DNA of 64,000 nt from positions 41,622 through 105,621 of the forward strand of contig SFNQ01000009.1 in assembly GCA_004554165.1 (NCBI GenBank), written 5' to 3'. The translations under genes and the position numbers were made by a program. The notes under the pieces were generated by a model. The model was not told the DNA's origin. It was given only the letters and a program-made list of their open reading frames with translations, and ran no database searches. Origin of the DNA: Clostridiales bacterium (lineage in GTDB: Bacteria; Bacillota; Clostridia; Christensenellales; CAG-138). Shown here piece by piece: positions 53,101-62,158 of this stretch. Each line of letters starts with the position of its first letter. Position 1 is the stretch's first letter.

Positions 53101-53504
53101 CCTGTACCCTCCTTGCCTGGCTTCTGCCAGGGAATTCTTCCCATAAATACTTCATATTCCTGTTACCGTTCCATAGAGAACACACTTCATGATTCTATGA
53201 AGTTGCATCCATTATAACATTTCCGCAGAGAAATATATGGGGTACTCCAAATCTTTACAATTATGTCGTGCATTTTTTACACAAATGGGGTAACATAAGA
53301 GTACATTTGACAGGGCGGGTAATTTTTGCGGATTCCGGTTACCCTCTTCCCCTCTTCCCCCGGCAATCAACCGATGTGATGCGGTTTCTGCTGTGGTCCC
53401 GGAAGGCAGGCTGCGGCACCACGGCGTATACGGCGCACGGAATCCCTTCCCCCTCTTTTTTACAGCGCTCCATAAACGAACAAGTTCCTGAAAGGAGACC
53501 GACC
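53101..53504. other. Divergent intergenic region between the exporter operon and the Ca2+-ATPase
   Basis: Holds a minus-strand -10 (TATAAT at 53211-53216) without a clear -35 and an inverted repeat ACTTCAT-GATTCT-ATGAAGT (53184-53203) between it and the adaptor. No plus-strand promoter was identified for the ATPase, and no other gene. Confidence 0.5.
53184..53203. promoter_or_regulatory. 7-bp inverted repeat downstream of the exporter -10
   Basis: ACTTCAT/ATGAAGT with a 6-base spacer. Located between the predicted start site and the adaptor gene, where a repressor would block transcription. Confidence 0.4.
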
Positions 53505-56144
53505 TTGAAACACTATCTCGAGAGCATCGAAGCCGTATTCACCGCCCTTGACAGCGGCCCGGCGGGCCTGTCCGAGGCCGAGGCCGCCCAGCGTCTCGAA
53601 CGGGACGGAAAGAACAAACTGGCCGAGGGGAAAAAGCGCCCGCTGCTGCTGCGCTTTCTCGATCAGCTGAAGGACCCCATGATCCTCATCCTCATCGCCG
53701 CTGCCGCGGTGTCCGGCGTAACCTCGGTCTACGCGGGCGAGAGCTTTGCGGACGTCATCATCATCCTGGCCGTGGTGCTCATCAACGCGTTGCTGGGCGT
53801 CTACCAGGAGAGCAAGGCCGAAAAGGCCATCGAGGCGCTCCAGCAGATGTCCGCCGCCACCTGCCGCGTTGAGCGCGGCGGGCAGATACGGCGCATCCAC
53901 AGCGAGGATCTGGTGGCGGGCGACGTGGTGCTGCTTGAGGCGGGCGACGCCGTGCCCGCAGACGGCCGCATCATCGAATCCGCCTCGCTCCAGATCGAGG
54001 AGGCTGCGCTGACCGGCGAGAGCGTCCCCGTCTACAAGAGCGTGGAGCCGCTGACCGGGGACAGCGTTCCGCTGGGCGACCGCAAAAATATGGTCTACAT
54101 GGGCAGCACCGTGGTCTATGGCCGCGGCAGGGCCGCCATCACCCATACCGGCATGAACACCGAAATGGGCAAGATCGCCACCGCGCTCGAGCAGGCCGAG
54201 GAGGGGCAGACGCCGCTGCAGATCAAGCTCTCGCAGCTCTCCAGAGTGCTGACCTGGCTTGTGCTTGGCATCTGCGTGATCATCTTTGCGGTGGGCGTGA
54301 TTCGCGAGGGCTCCTTCAACGGCGCCGTGCTGCTGCACAGCTTCATGGTGGCGGTCAGTCTGGCGGTGGCGGCCATCCCGGAGGGGCTTGCCGCGGTCGT
54401 GACCATCGTGCTGTCCATGGGCGTGACGAACATGTCCAAGCGCAACGCCATCATCCGCCGCCTCACGGCCGTGGAAACGCTGGGCTGCGCGCAGATCATC
54501 TGCTCGGACAAAACCGGCACGCTCACCCAGAACAAGATGACCGTGGTGGACACCTTCGGGGACGACAGGGCGCTGCTTGCCGCAGCCATGGCCCTCTGCT
54601 CCGACGCGGCGCCGGACGAAAGCGGCAAGGCCGCGGGCGAGCCCACGGAGTGCGCGCTGGTGGACTTTGCAACGGCCGAGGGCCTCATCAAGCGCCAGCT
54701 GGAAGCGGAAACGCCGCGGGTGGGCGAGGCCCCCTTTGACAGCGCGCGCAAGATGATGTCCACGCTGCATCAGACCCGGGAGGGCGTCACGCAATATACC
54801 AAGGGCGCGCCGGACGTGGTGCTGCCGCTCTGCACCGCCTGCTACCGGGACGGCAAAGTGCAGCCCATGACCCCTGAAATCCGGGCGGAGATTGAGGCCG
54901 CCAACCGCGGCATGGCCGGCCGCGCCCTGCGCGTGCTCTGCGCGGCCGAGCGCCGCTATGCTTCCCTTCCTGCGGACCAGTCGCCCGCAGCGCTGGAGCA
55001 GGAGCTGGTGTTCATCGGCCTGTGCGGCATGATCGACCCCGTGCGCCCGGAGGTCAGGGCCGCCATCGACGAGTGCCGCAGCGCAGGCATTCGCCCGATC
55101 ATGATTACGGGCGACCACCGCGACACGGCCGTTGCCATCGCAACGGAGCTGGGCATTATCTCCGATCCCTCGGAGGCCATCACCGGCGCGGAGCTGGACA
55201 GGATTGACGACGCCACCTTTGCCGAAACCGTCGGAAACTACAGCGTCTATGCCCGGGTGCAGCCCGAGCACAAGGTCCGCATCGTCAACGCCTGGCGCAA
55301 GCGCGGCTGCGTCACCGCCATGACCGGCGACGGCGTGAACGACGCGCCCTCCATCAAGAATGCCGACATCGGCGTGGGCATGGGCATCACCGGCACGGAC
55401 GTGACAAAGAACGTGGCGGACATGGTGCTGGCGGACGACAACTTTGCCACCATCGTCGGCGCAGTGGGCGAGGGCCGCCGCATCTACGACAACATCCGCA
55501 AGGCCATCCAGTTCCTCCTCTCCAGCAACATGAGCGAGGTGCTGGCCATCTTTTTTGCAACGCTTCTGGGCTTTACGATTCTGGAGCCTGTGCATCTGCT
55601 CTGGATCAACCTCATTACGGACTGCTTCCCCGCGCTGGCGCTGGGCGCGGAGAAGGCCGAGGCGGACCTCATGCGCCGCCCGCCCCGCAACCCCCGGGAC
55701 GGCGTGTTTGCCGGCGGGCTGGCCTTCGACGTGGGCTATCAGGGCGTGCTCGTCGCTGTACTGACGCTGGCGGCCTATTTCATCGGCCACTTTATGGAGG
55801 CCGGCGTATGGGAGATTGCGGAAAGTCCCGACGGCATGACCATGGCCTTCCTGACGCTCAGCATGGCGGAAATCTTCCATTCCTTCAACATGCGCTCCCA
55901 GCGGCACAGCGTATTCACGCTGAAAACGCAGAACCGCTTCCTCTGGCTTGCCGCCGCGCTCAGCCTCGTGCTGACCACTGCCGTGCTGTACATCCCCTTC
56001 CTGTCCAATGCTTTCGGCTTTGAGTCCATCAATCTGGCGGAGTACGCGGTGGCCATGGCGCTTGCCGCAAGCATGATCCCCATCGTCGAGCTGGTCAAGT
56101 GGCTCCAGCGCGGGCGAGCAAAGCGCCTGTCCGCCCGTCAATGA
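53505..56144 (+). CDS. Calcium-translocating P-type ATPase (PMCA/SERCA-like)
   Basis: 879 residues from TTG 53505 (AAAGGAGA site), which gives a normal N-terminus (KHYLESIEAVFTALDSGPAG); the frame extends further upstream but without support. P2A-type: PEGLAAVVTIVLS in TM4 (Ca2+ ligands), phosphorylation motif DKTGTLTQNKMTV, TGDGVNDAPSIKNAD hinge, and ten helices. Exports Ca2+ in exchange for protons in similar Listeria and Bacillus enzymes. Stand-alone gene. Confidence 0.93.
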   Translation: MKHYLESIEAVFTALDSGPAGLSEAEAAQRLERDGKNKLAEGKKRPLLLRFLDQLKDPMILILIAAAAVSGVTSVYAGESFADVIIILAVVLINALLGVYQESKAEKAIEALQQMSAATCRVERGGQIRRIHSEDLVAGDVVLLEAGDAVPADGRIIESASLQIEEAALTGESVPVYKSVEPLTGDSVPLGDRKNMVYMGSTVVYGRGRAAITHTGMNTEMGKIATALEQAEEGQTPLQIKLSQLSRVLTWLVLGICVIIFAVGVIREGSFNGAVLLHSFMVAVSLAVAAIPEGLAAVVTIVLSMGVTNMSKRNAIIRRLTAVETLGCAQIICSDKTGTLTQNKMTVVDTFGDDRALLAAAMALCSDAAPDESGKAAGEPTECALVDFATAEGLIKRQLEAETPRVGEAPFDSARKMMSTLHQTREGVTQYTKGAPDVVLPLCTACYRDGKVQPMTPEIRAEIEAANRGMAGRALRVLCAAERRYASLPADQSPAALEQELVFIGLCGMIDPVRPEVRAAIDECRSAGIRPIMITGDHRDTAVAIATELGIISDPSEAITGAELDRIDDATFAETVGNYSVYARVQPEHKVRIVNAWRKRGCVTAMTGDGVNDAPSIKNADIGVGMGITGTDVTKNVADMVLADDNFATIVGAVGEGRRIYDNIRKAIQFLLSSNMSEVLAIFFATLLGFTILEPVHLLWINLITDCFPALALGAEKAEADLMRRPPRNPRDGVFAGGLAFDVGYQGVLVAVLTLAAYFIGHFMEAGVWEIAESPDGMTMAFLTLSMAEIFHSFNMRSQRHSVFTLKTQNRFLWLAAALSLVLTTAVLYIPFLSNAFGFESINLAEYAVAMALAASMIPIVELVKWLQRGRAKRLSARQ

Positions 56145-56463
56145 CGCGGCAAACGGTGGCAGAAGCGCCGCGGAGCCTATGCAAAGCGGGCCGCTAAAGC
56201 CGGTGCCGTCATCAGAAAACAGCCAAAGGGCCCCTTGCCTCAGCATTGCAGGCAACAGGCCCTTTCTCTCTGCTCCGAAAACGCCTTGCCGTTCCGGCTT
56301 TCTGCCGCCAGAGCGGCAGAAAGCCGCCGAAGGCTCCGGCGTCCGCAGCCCCGGCGCCCTGCCTGACGGCAGGCGGGGAAGGGAATTTTTCGCGGCGTTT
56401 TGCGCTCTGGCGCGCTTTATGCTATACTTTTTGAAAACTCTCCGGCAAAAGGGGGTATCTGCC
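56145..56463. other. Intergenic before the FxLYD-type lipoprotein
   Basis: No gene; GC-rich on the left, promoter of the lipoprotein on the right. Short frames lack ribosome sites. Confidence 0.5.
56400..56428 (+). promoter_or_regulatory. Promoter of the small lipoprotein
   Basis: -35 TTGCGC (56400-56405), 17-base spacer, TATACT (56423-56428) with extended TG. Confidence 0.65.
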
Positions 56464-56862
56464 ATGCGTCGCCTGTTGCCCACGGCGCTATCCATCCTGC
56501 TGGCGCTGACCCTGACCGCCTGCGGCGGCAGCGACAGCGGGGAACAAACCCGCGCGCTGCCCTTTACCGATATTACGGCGGAAGCGTCTGTCTGGCAGGT
56601 TGAAACCTGCAATCTGGTCTATTCGGAGAACGGCGCCGCGCTGCGCGGCCGGGTCAAAAACGTCAGCCCCTGGGTGGATGCGGGGCTGACCATGTACGTC
56701 CGCTTTCTCGACGAGGCGGGCGAGGTGCTGGTTACCGGGAGCTGCATGACCGTGCTCGACAAGGCCGTGGAGCCAAACGGCGTTGCAGGCTATACGGTGA
56801 ACGTCCTTCACTTTTTCGATTACGACAGCATCGCCTCGGTGACCATCGAGTTCGGCAAATAG
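56464..56862 (+). CDS. Small lipoprotein, FxLYD-like domain
   Basis: 132 residues. Lipobox LTACGG after MRRLLPTALSILLALTL. The rest (ALRGRVKNVSPWVDAGLTMY) is a beta-sandwich of the FxLYD type, common in Firmicutes lipoproteins and of unknown role. Monocistronic, convergent with the merR gene. Confidence 0.78.
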   Translation: MRRLLPTALSILLALTLTACGGSDSGEQTRALPFTDITAEASVWQVETCNLVYSENGAALRGRVKNVSPWVDAGLTMYVRFLDEAGEVLVTGSCMTVLDKAVEPNGVAGYTVNVLHFFDYDSIASVTIEFGK

Positions 56863-56874
56863 CGCCTCTGCGCC

Positions 56875-57615
56875 TTAGCGATCCTCCTTTTGGCAATAGG
56901 CCATGATCGCGTCGTGCATGCGCTGCGCCGTGCCCGGGCCGTATGCATCGAGATGCTGCCGGAACCGCTCGTCCCCCACATACATCTCCGCAAGAGAGGC
57001 CAGCATGGGCGTTTCGCAGGGATAATGGTTCCTGCTGATGTGCGCCTGCCAGCGCTGCGCCAGTTCCTGCGCGGCGGGCGAGTCCGGACCCTGCGCGCCC
57101 AGCGCCGCAAAGGCCGCGAAAATCTCCTCCGCTTCGCGCTGCACAGCCTCGTCCTCCGCTGCGCTTCGCGCCGCAGCCCTTTCCTCCGCCGCGCGGAACT
57201 CCGCCGTCGCACCCCAGCGCGCGCGGGCCTCCCGGCGGTAGCGCGCCCTCGTTTCCTCATAGGAAAGTCTCTGTTCTCTGTCTTCCTTCATTTCTTTTCC
57301 CTCCAATACATCGTCCAGCAGGCAGAGCGTTTTTGCCAGGTCCCGCTGCTTCTCCAGCAGCAGCGCGCGCCGCCGCAGCAACGCCTCCCTGCGCTCGTAG
57401 TCGGGTCGTGACAGGATTCCGGCAATCTCCGAAAGCGAAAAGCCCAGCTCCCGGAAGAACAACGCCTCCTGCAGGCGCGTCAGCTCCGCCTCCGTATACA
57501 CGCGGTAGTTTGCGCCCCTGCGCGCCGGCCGCACCAGACCGATGCGGTCATAATGCCGCAATGTTCTCACGCTCACGCCGCAGCGCGCCGCCGCCTCGCC
57601 GATTCTGAGTTCCAT
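56875..57615 (-). CDS. MerR-family regulator with TipAS domain
   Basis: 246 residues from ATG 57615 (GAGGAGG site). MerR helix-turn-helix (IGEAAARCGVSVRTLRHYDRI) with a coiled-coil dimerisation helix, then a globular effector domain at residues 150-246 (HISRNHYPCETPMLASLAEMYV) as in TipAS/SkgA, which bind antibiotic-like ligands, thiopeptides in Streptomyces. Its own promoter has the MerR-type 19-base spacer, so it is probably autoregulated. Target genes beyond itself are not seen. Confidence 0.9.
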   Translation of the reverse strand: MELRIGEAAARCGVSVRTLRHYDRIGLVRPARRGANYRVYTEAELTRLQEALFFRELGFSLSEIAGILSRPDYERREALLRRRALLLEKQRDLAKTLCLLDDVLEGKEMKEDREQRLSYEETRARYRREARARWGATAEFRAAEERAAARSAAEDEAVQREAEEIFAAFAALGAQGPDSPAAQELAQRWQAHISRNHYPCETPMLASLAEMYVGDERFRQHLDAYGPGTAQRMHDAIMAYCQKEDR

Positions 57616-57640
57616 GCGCCTGTCTCCCCTCCTCTGCCCG

Positions 57641-57671
57641 AGCATACGCCATGACGCTGCGTCAGGGTCAA
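57641..57671 (-). promoter_or_regulatory. MerR-type promoter with 19-base spacer
   Basis: -35 TTGACC (57666-57671), 19-base spacer with the dyad TGACGC/GCGTCA, -10 TATGCT (57641-57646). A long spacer with a central palindrome is the hallmark of MerR-activated promoters. Confidence 0.75.
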
Positions 57672-57740
57672 GGTTTTTTTATAAAAAAATCCTGCCCGGC
57701 TGTGCCGTAGCAGAATTCCTGCCGTTTGTGCCGCAGTGCG

Positions 57741-58637
57741 CTACATGCCCCGCGTCAGCAGGCACAGCGCGCCGTGGAGATTTTCGATGACGATGTGGGG
57801 GCCGCCCGGGGCATGCTCGCCGTCCAGCGACCAGTCCATGGCCCGGTCCGCAAAGACCTCCGCCCGGGCGGTGTGGATAAAATCGATCATCCCGCAGCGG
57901 TACTGCTTTGTCGCCAGCGCGTTCAGGATCGTCTGCAGCTCCGCCGGCGAGCGGGGCGTGCGGATGAGCATGATTTCAAACATGCCATCGTCCAGCCTTA
58001 CCTCCTCGGGCGCAAGCGTCAGCACGCCGCCCAGCGAGGTCGAGTTGCTTACCGCGCCAAAGAGGTATTCACCCTCACAGGCGCTTTCATCCGCAAGGAG
58101 ACGCACCCGCGCCGGCCGGAGGTTTCTCAGATCCTTTACGCCCTCCAGCAGATACGCCAGATGTCCCAGCGCGTTTTTCACGCTCTGGGGCGTTGCGTAG
58201 GATGCGCGGGTAAAGGCGCCAAAGGACGCAACGTAGGAAAAATACCGGTCGGCAAAGCGGCCCAGATCCAGCCGCACGGGGCGGCCCTCCATGATGTTCT
58301 CCGCAGCCGCCATGGCGTCGGAAGGCAGGCGCAGGCTGTTTGCAAAATCATTGGTACTGCCCGCAGGGATATAGCCCACCGGCAGCTCCAGTCCCGCGCG
58401 GAGCAGGCCGGAAACCGTCTCGTTGAAGGTGCCGTCGCCGCCGATGCAGACCACGAGCGAGACTTTTTTCCCATGCTCCGCCACAAAGCGCGCCGCATCG
58501 CCGCGCCGCTCGGTCACGAACACCAGATTCTGCCAGCCGTAGCGCGCAAAGAGCGCAATGATCTCCGGCAGGTATTTCCGCGCCTGCCGCGTTCCGGCAA
58601 CGGGGTTCAGGATAAGCAGCAGCGTTTTCTCCGCCAT
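57741..58637 (-). CDS. Diacylglycerol/lipid kinase (YegS/DagK family)
   Basis: 298 residues. LLLILNPVAGTRQARK begins the kinase domain; VVCIGGDGTFNETVSGLL is the GGDGT nucleotide motif, and GYIPAGSTNDFANSLRL is the lipid-binding part. It phosphorylates diacylglycerol or a similar lipid in membrane recycling. Last gene of the prmA operon, 91 bases after the HIT gene. GAGGAG site ten bases before ATG. Confidence 0.9.
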   Translation of the reverse strand: MAEKTLLLILNPVAGTRQARKYLPEIIALFARYGWQNLVFVTERRGDAARFVAEHGKKVSLVVCIGGDGTFNETVSGLLRAGLELPVGYIPAGSTNDFANSLRLPSDAMAAAENIMEGRPVRLDLGRFADRYFSYVASFGAFTRASYATPQSVKNALGHLAYLLEGVKDLRNLRPARVRLLADESACEGEYLFGAVSNSTSLGGVLTLAPEEVRLDDGMFEIMLIRTPRSPAELQTILNALATKQYRCGMIDFIHTARAEVFADRAMDWSLDGEHAPGGPHIVIENLHGALCLLTRGM

Positions 58638-58728
58638 ACCGTCTCAACTCCTCTGCCGGGAAGCCCGCGGGCTGGCGCAGCATCGCCGCGCCGCCGTCCG
58701 AAGCCTCCCGCTGCCCGCCAGCGCCGGC

Positions 58729-59070
58729 TCAGTTGTCCCAGCGGAGCGGGCGGCCGCCGATGAGATGCAGATGCAGGTGCGGCACGCTCTGTCCGCCGTC
58801 CGCGCCCACATTCGTAATGAGCCGGTAGCCCTTCCCGGACAGACCCAGCTCCCCTGCAAGACGTCTTGCCGCGGCAAACAGGCGGCAGAGCGTTGCATCG
58901 TCCGCTTCGGTCAGGGCGTCCGCGCTCCGGATGTGCTGTTTCGGAATGATGAGCACATGTACCGGGGCCTGCGGGTTGATGTCGTGGAAGGCCAGAATCT
59001 CCTCGTCCTCATACGCCTTTTGGGACGGAATCTCCCCCGCGATGATCTTACAGAACAGGCAGTCATCCAT
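58729..59070 (-). CDS. HIT-family protein (HinT-like)
   Basis: 113 residues from ATG 59070; a TTG three codons upstream would sit almost on the ribosome site. CLFCKIIAGEIPSQKAYED is the HIT N-terminus with zinc-like Cys, and HLHLHLIGG is the catalytic HxHxHxx. HinT enzymes hydrolyse AMP-amidates. Overlaps the end of mtaB by eight bases. Confidence 0.92.
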   Translation of the reverse strand: MDDCLFCKIIAGEIPSQKAYEDEEILAFHDINPQAPVHVLIIPKQHIRSADALTEADDATLCRLFAAARRLAGELGLSGKGYRLITNVGADGGQSVPHLHLHLIGGRPLRWDN

Positions 59071-60355
59071 GCTTGTCAATCTCCTCTCCGATTGCTGTCA
59101 TATCCTCGCGCCCGGTGATGCGGACGCGCTTTGTTTCGCCCTCCTGCCCCGGGCAGCGCACACGGACATAGTTGCCCGTATAGCCCGCGCCGCCGTCCTC
59201 CAGCAGCACCTCCTGCACCGTGCCGATCTGCCGGTCGATAAAACTGCGCTCCATGGCCTCGCCCGCGCGGATAAGCTCCTGCGCGCGCGCTTCCTTCACG
59301 GCCCTTGTAAGGTGACCCGCCATCCCGTCAGCGCGGGTACCCTTCCTGCGGCTGTAGGGAAACACGTGCATGCGCGCAAAGCCGATCTGCCGCACAAAAG
59401 CCAGCGTTTCCGCGTGCTCCGCCTCCGTTTCTCCCACAAAGCCGGCGATCACATCCGTGGTGATGGCGCAGTCCGGCATGGCGTCGCGCAGCGCAGCGAC
59501 GGCCTGTCGGTATTCCTCCGCCGTATACCGCCGGTTCATGCGGCGCAGCACCGTATCCGAGCCGCTCTGGAGCGACAGGTGAAACTGACGGCAGACCCCG
59601 GGCATGCCTGCCACCGCCGCAGCAAAGCGTTCGTCGCAGAACTTCGGCTCCAGCGACCCCAGCCGGATGCGGGAAAGACCGGGAATCCCGTTTGCAAGGC
59701 GCAGCGCATCCAGAAGGTCGGGCCGCCTGCCCGCCGCATCCGGCGGAATATCCCGGCCGTAGCTGGCAAGATGAATCCCCGTGAGCACCACCTCCGAAAA
59801 GCCCTGCGCGGCCAGGCGCAAAAGCTCCCGCTCCATGCTCTCCATGCTCCGCGAGCGGATGGGGCCGCGCGCATAGGGAATGATACAGTAGGCGCAGAAA
59901 TTGTCGCAGCCGTCCTGAATCTTCAGCGTGGCCCGGGTGCGGCTGTCCGCAATGGCGCTCAGCTCCTCAAAGGCGCGGCTTTTCCGCGCCCCGGCCTCCC
60001 GCTCCTGCCGCTTTCCCGCCAGCGCGTCGGTCACGCGGCGGACGATCTCCCGCCGCCCGTCCGTGCCCAGCACGAGGCCGACGCCCGGCAGCCCGTCCAC
60101 CGCGCCCGCAGCGGTTTCCGCATAGCAGCCCACGGCGACGATCAGCGCGCCCGGCGCGCGGCGGTGCGCCTGGGACAGGAGCTGGCGGGACTTTTTATCG
60201 CTCACCTGCGTAACCGTGCAGGTGTTGACCACATACACCTCCGCAGGCTCGGAAAAGCCGACAATCTCCCAGCCCGCCTGCGCAAACAGCTCGCGCATGG
60301 CCTGGGTTTCGTAATGGTTGACCTTGCAGCCAAGGGTGGTAAACGCGATTCTCAT
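59063..60355 (-). CDS. mtaB: tRNA t6A37 methylthiotransferase MtaB
   Basis: 430 residues. N-terminal MTTase domain (TLGCKVNHYETQAM), radical-SAM Cx3Cx2C in CDNFCAYCIIPYARG, C-terminal TRAM domain (EDMTAIGEEI). It adds the methylthio group to t6A in tRNA-Lys. It sits between rsmE (overlap of four bases) and the HIT gene, an order typical of Firmicutes. Confidence 0.94.
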   Translation of the reverse strand: MRIAFTTLGCKVNHYETQAMRELFAQAGWEIVGFSEPAEVYVVNTCTVTQVSDKKSRQLLSQAHRRAPGALIVAVGCYAETAAGAVDGLPGVGLVLGTDGRREIVRRVTDALAGKRQEREAGARKSRAFEELSAIADSRTRATLKIQDGCDNFCAYCIIPYARGPIRSRSMESMERELLRLAAQGFSEVVLTGIHLASYGRDIPPDAAGRRPDLLDALRLANGIPGLSRIRLGSLEPKFCDERFAAAVAGMPGVCRQFHLSLQSGSDTVLRRMNRRYTAEEYRQAVAALRDAMPDCAITTDVIAGFVGETEAEHAETLAFVRQIGFARMHVFPYSRRKGTRADGMAGHLTRAVKEARAQELIRAGEAMERSFIDRQIGTVQEVLLEDGGAGYTGNYVRVRCPGQEGETKRVRITGREDMTAIGEEIDKHG

Positions 60356-61065
60356 TCCAGCTCGTACAGCACCTGCGCAAGCATCGCCATGCCCGCCGTC
60401 TCGGTGCGGAGAATCCGCGCTCCCAGCGATACGGCCACAACGCCGCGATGCGCAAGGTCTGCCGCCTCCCCTTCCTCAAATCCTCCCTCCGGGCCCACAA
60501 CGAGCGCAATGCGCCCGCCGGCGCCGCCGCGCAGGGCTTCCTTCAGGCTCCTCTCCCGTTCGTTCTCGTAGGCCACAAGCGCCGTATCAAAGCCGGAAAA
60601 ATCCACCGCGGACAGGGCCTGTACGCCCAGAACCTCCGGCACGATGCCCCGCCGGGACTGCTTGGCGGCCTCCAGCGCAACCCGCTGATAGCGCAGGCGC
60701 TTTTTCTCAAACTCCTTTGTGGGCAGCGCGACGCAGCGCGCCGTGACCACGGGCGCCACCGCGAACACGCCCAGCTCCACGCACTTTTGCACGATGGTCT
60801 CCATCTTGCCGCTCTTTGGCAGGGCTTGAAAGAGCGTCACCCGGTGCGCAGGTTCGGCCGGCGAAAGCCGCCCCGGCCCAAGGCGGCAGACGACCTCCGC
60901 CTCCCCAATGCGCTCGATTACCGCGGTATATTCTCTCACGCGCCCGTCGCACAGGACCACGCCGTCGCCCGGCCGCAGCCGCAGCACCCGCGCAATGTGC
61001 CTGACGTCCTCTCCCGTGATGCGGGCGGTATCTCCCGCGATGTCCTCCGTGAAAAACCGGTTCAT
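60352..61065 (-). CDS. rsmE: 16S rRNA (uracil1498-N3)-methyltransferase
   Basis: 237 residues. PUA-like N-terminus (MNRFFTEDIAG) and SPOUT fold with KSGKMETIVQKCVELGV, QSRRGIVPE, LVVGPEGGFEEGEA and SLGARILRTETAGMAML knot. Overlaps both mtaB and prmA, which suggests tight co-translation of a translation-maintenance operon. Confidence 0.94.
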   Translation of the reverse strand: MNRFFTEDIAGDTARITGEDVRHIARVLRLRPGDGVVLCDGRVREYTAVIERIGEAEVVCRLGPGRLSPAEPAHRVTLFQALPKSGKMETIVQKCVELGVFAVAPVVTARCVALPTKEFEKKRLRYQRVALEAAKQSRRGIVPEVLGVQALSAVDFSGFDTALVAYENERERSLKEALRGGAGGRIALVVGPEGGFEEGEAADLAHRGVVAVSLGARILRTETAGMAMLAQVLYELE

Positions 61066-62024
61066 GCGCGGGACAGGAGGGCGTTCCAGCCCTCGGCGTT
61101 CTTTTCGTCCTCGATGGAAAAGCCCGCGTTCCTGAGCGCGGAGCGCACCTCGTCCAGCCGCTCGTCGATAATGCCGGAGACGATGAAGGGCGCGCCGGGC
61201 TTGCAGTAGCCCTTCGCCAGCGGCGCAAGGCGGAGGATCACATCCGCAACAATGTTGGCGACCACAAGATCGTATTTGCCCTCGATCAGCCGCTGGAGCC
61301 CTGCATCCGTCAGCACGTCGCCGGTCTTGATGTGGTAGTGCGCCTCATAAATGCCGTTCATGGCGGCGTTCTCCCGCGCAATGCGCTCCGCCACCGGATC
61401 GATGTCCACAGCCACCGCGTCCTCCGCGCCCAGCAGCAGCGCTGCGATCGACAGGATGCCGCTGCCGCAGCCCAGATCGAGCACCTCCGCGCCGGGTCTT
61501 ACGGTCTGTTCCAGATATTCGAGGCACATGCGCGTCGTGTGGTGCGCGCCCGTGCCGAAGGCCATGCCCGGGTCCAGCCGCAGTATGGTGCGCGCCGTTT
61601 TCTCCGGGGCTTCCTCCCACGAGGGCAGCACCAGCAGGCGATCGCCGATGGGAAGCGGCTTGTAATACTGCTTCCAGTTGTTGGCCCAGTCCTCCTCGTC
61701 CCGCAGGGCGACGGTCAGCGCCAGCGTGCCCACATCGAAGCCCAGCTCCAGCGAGCGCAGGCGCGCTATGGCCGCCTTTGCCGCGGCCAGTGTCGCCTCG
61801 TTTTCCGGCAGCTGCGCAAGGTAGGCCTTGACGCAGGGGGTATCCGCGCCGATCCGGTCCATGTCGGCAAAGTCCCAGTAGAGCGCGCTCTCGTTCAAAA
61901 AGGCGGCTGCGCGCTCGCGGCTCTCCTCGATGGAAAAGCCGGAAAGTCCGGCGCCCGTCAGCGCGCCGCAGACGGGCTCAATGCCCGCGTCGGTCGTTTC
62001 GACCGTGATTTCATACCACTTCAT
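61062..62024 (-). CDS. prmA: Ribosomal protein L11 methyltransferase
   Basis: 320 residues. N-terminal ferredoxin-like substrate domain, then SAM motif EVLDLGCGSGILSIAAL and the following VAVDIDPVAERIARENAAMN. It trimethylates L11. No ribosome site precedes the ATG at 62024 and the predicted transcript starts at or next to it, implying a leaderless message. First gene of the operon. Confidence 0.93.
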   Translation of the reverse strand: MKWYEITVETTDAGIEPVCGALTGAGLSGFSIEESRERAAAFLNESALYWDFADMDRIGADTPCVKAYLAQLPENEATLAAAKAAIARLRSLELGFDVGTLALTVALRDEEDWANNWKQYYKPLPIGDRLLVLPSWEEAPEKTARTILRLDPGMAFGTGAHHTTRMCLEYLEQTVRPGAEVLDLGCGSGILSIAALLLGAEDAVAVDIDPVAERIARENAAMNGIYEAHYHIKTGDVLTDAGLQRLIEGKYDLVVANIVADVILRLAPLAKGYCKPGAPFIVSGIIDERLDEVRSALRNAGFSIEDEKNAEGWNALLSRA

Positions 62025-62031
62025 ATGCTAC

Positions 62032-62060
62032 ATTATAATGGATCTGCGCAAAAGGGACAA
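62032..62060 (-). promoter_or_regulatory. Promoter of the prmA operon (leaderless)
   Basis: -35 TTGTCC (62055-62060), 17-base spacer, -10 TATAAT (62032-62037). Start site expected at 62024-62025, the ATG itself. Confidence 0.7.
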
Positions 62061-62092
62061 GGCGCTGTTTTGGCAATGCCTTCGTCCCAGAT

Positions 62093-62131
62093 ACCTGAAA
62101 CAGGTTAGCGCCATCTTAACCTGTTTCAGGT
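62093..62131. promoter_or_regulatory. Large double operator between prmA and the XRE gene
   Basis: Perfect 15-bp inverted repeat (ACCTGAAACAGGTTA 62093-62107, TAACCTGTTTCAGGT 62117-62131; spacer 9). Each arm is itself a dyad, CCTG-3-CAGG. The right arm overlaps the expected -35 of the XRE promoter (-10 TATACT 62136-62141). Probably bound by the adjacent regulator. Confidence 0.75.
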
Positions 62132-62158
62132 TGGATATACTGTGATTCGGAGGAACGT

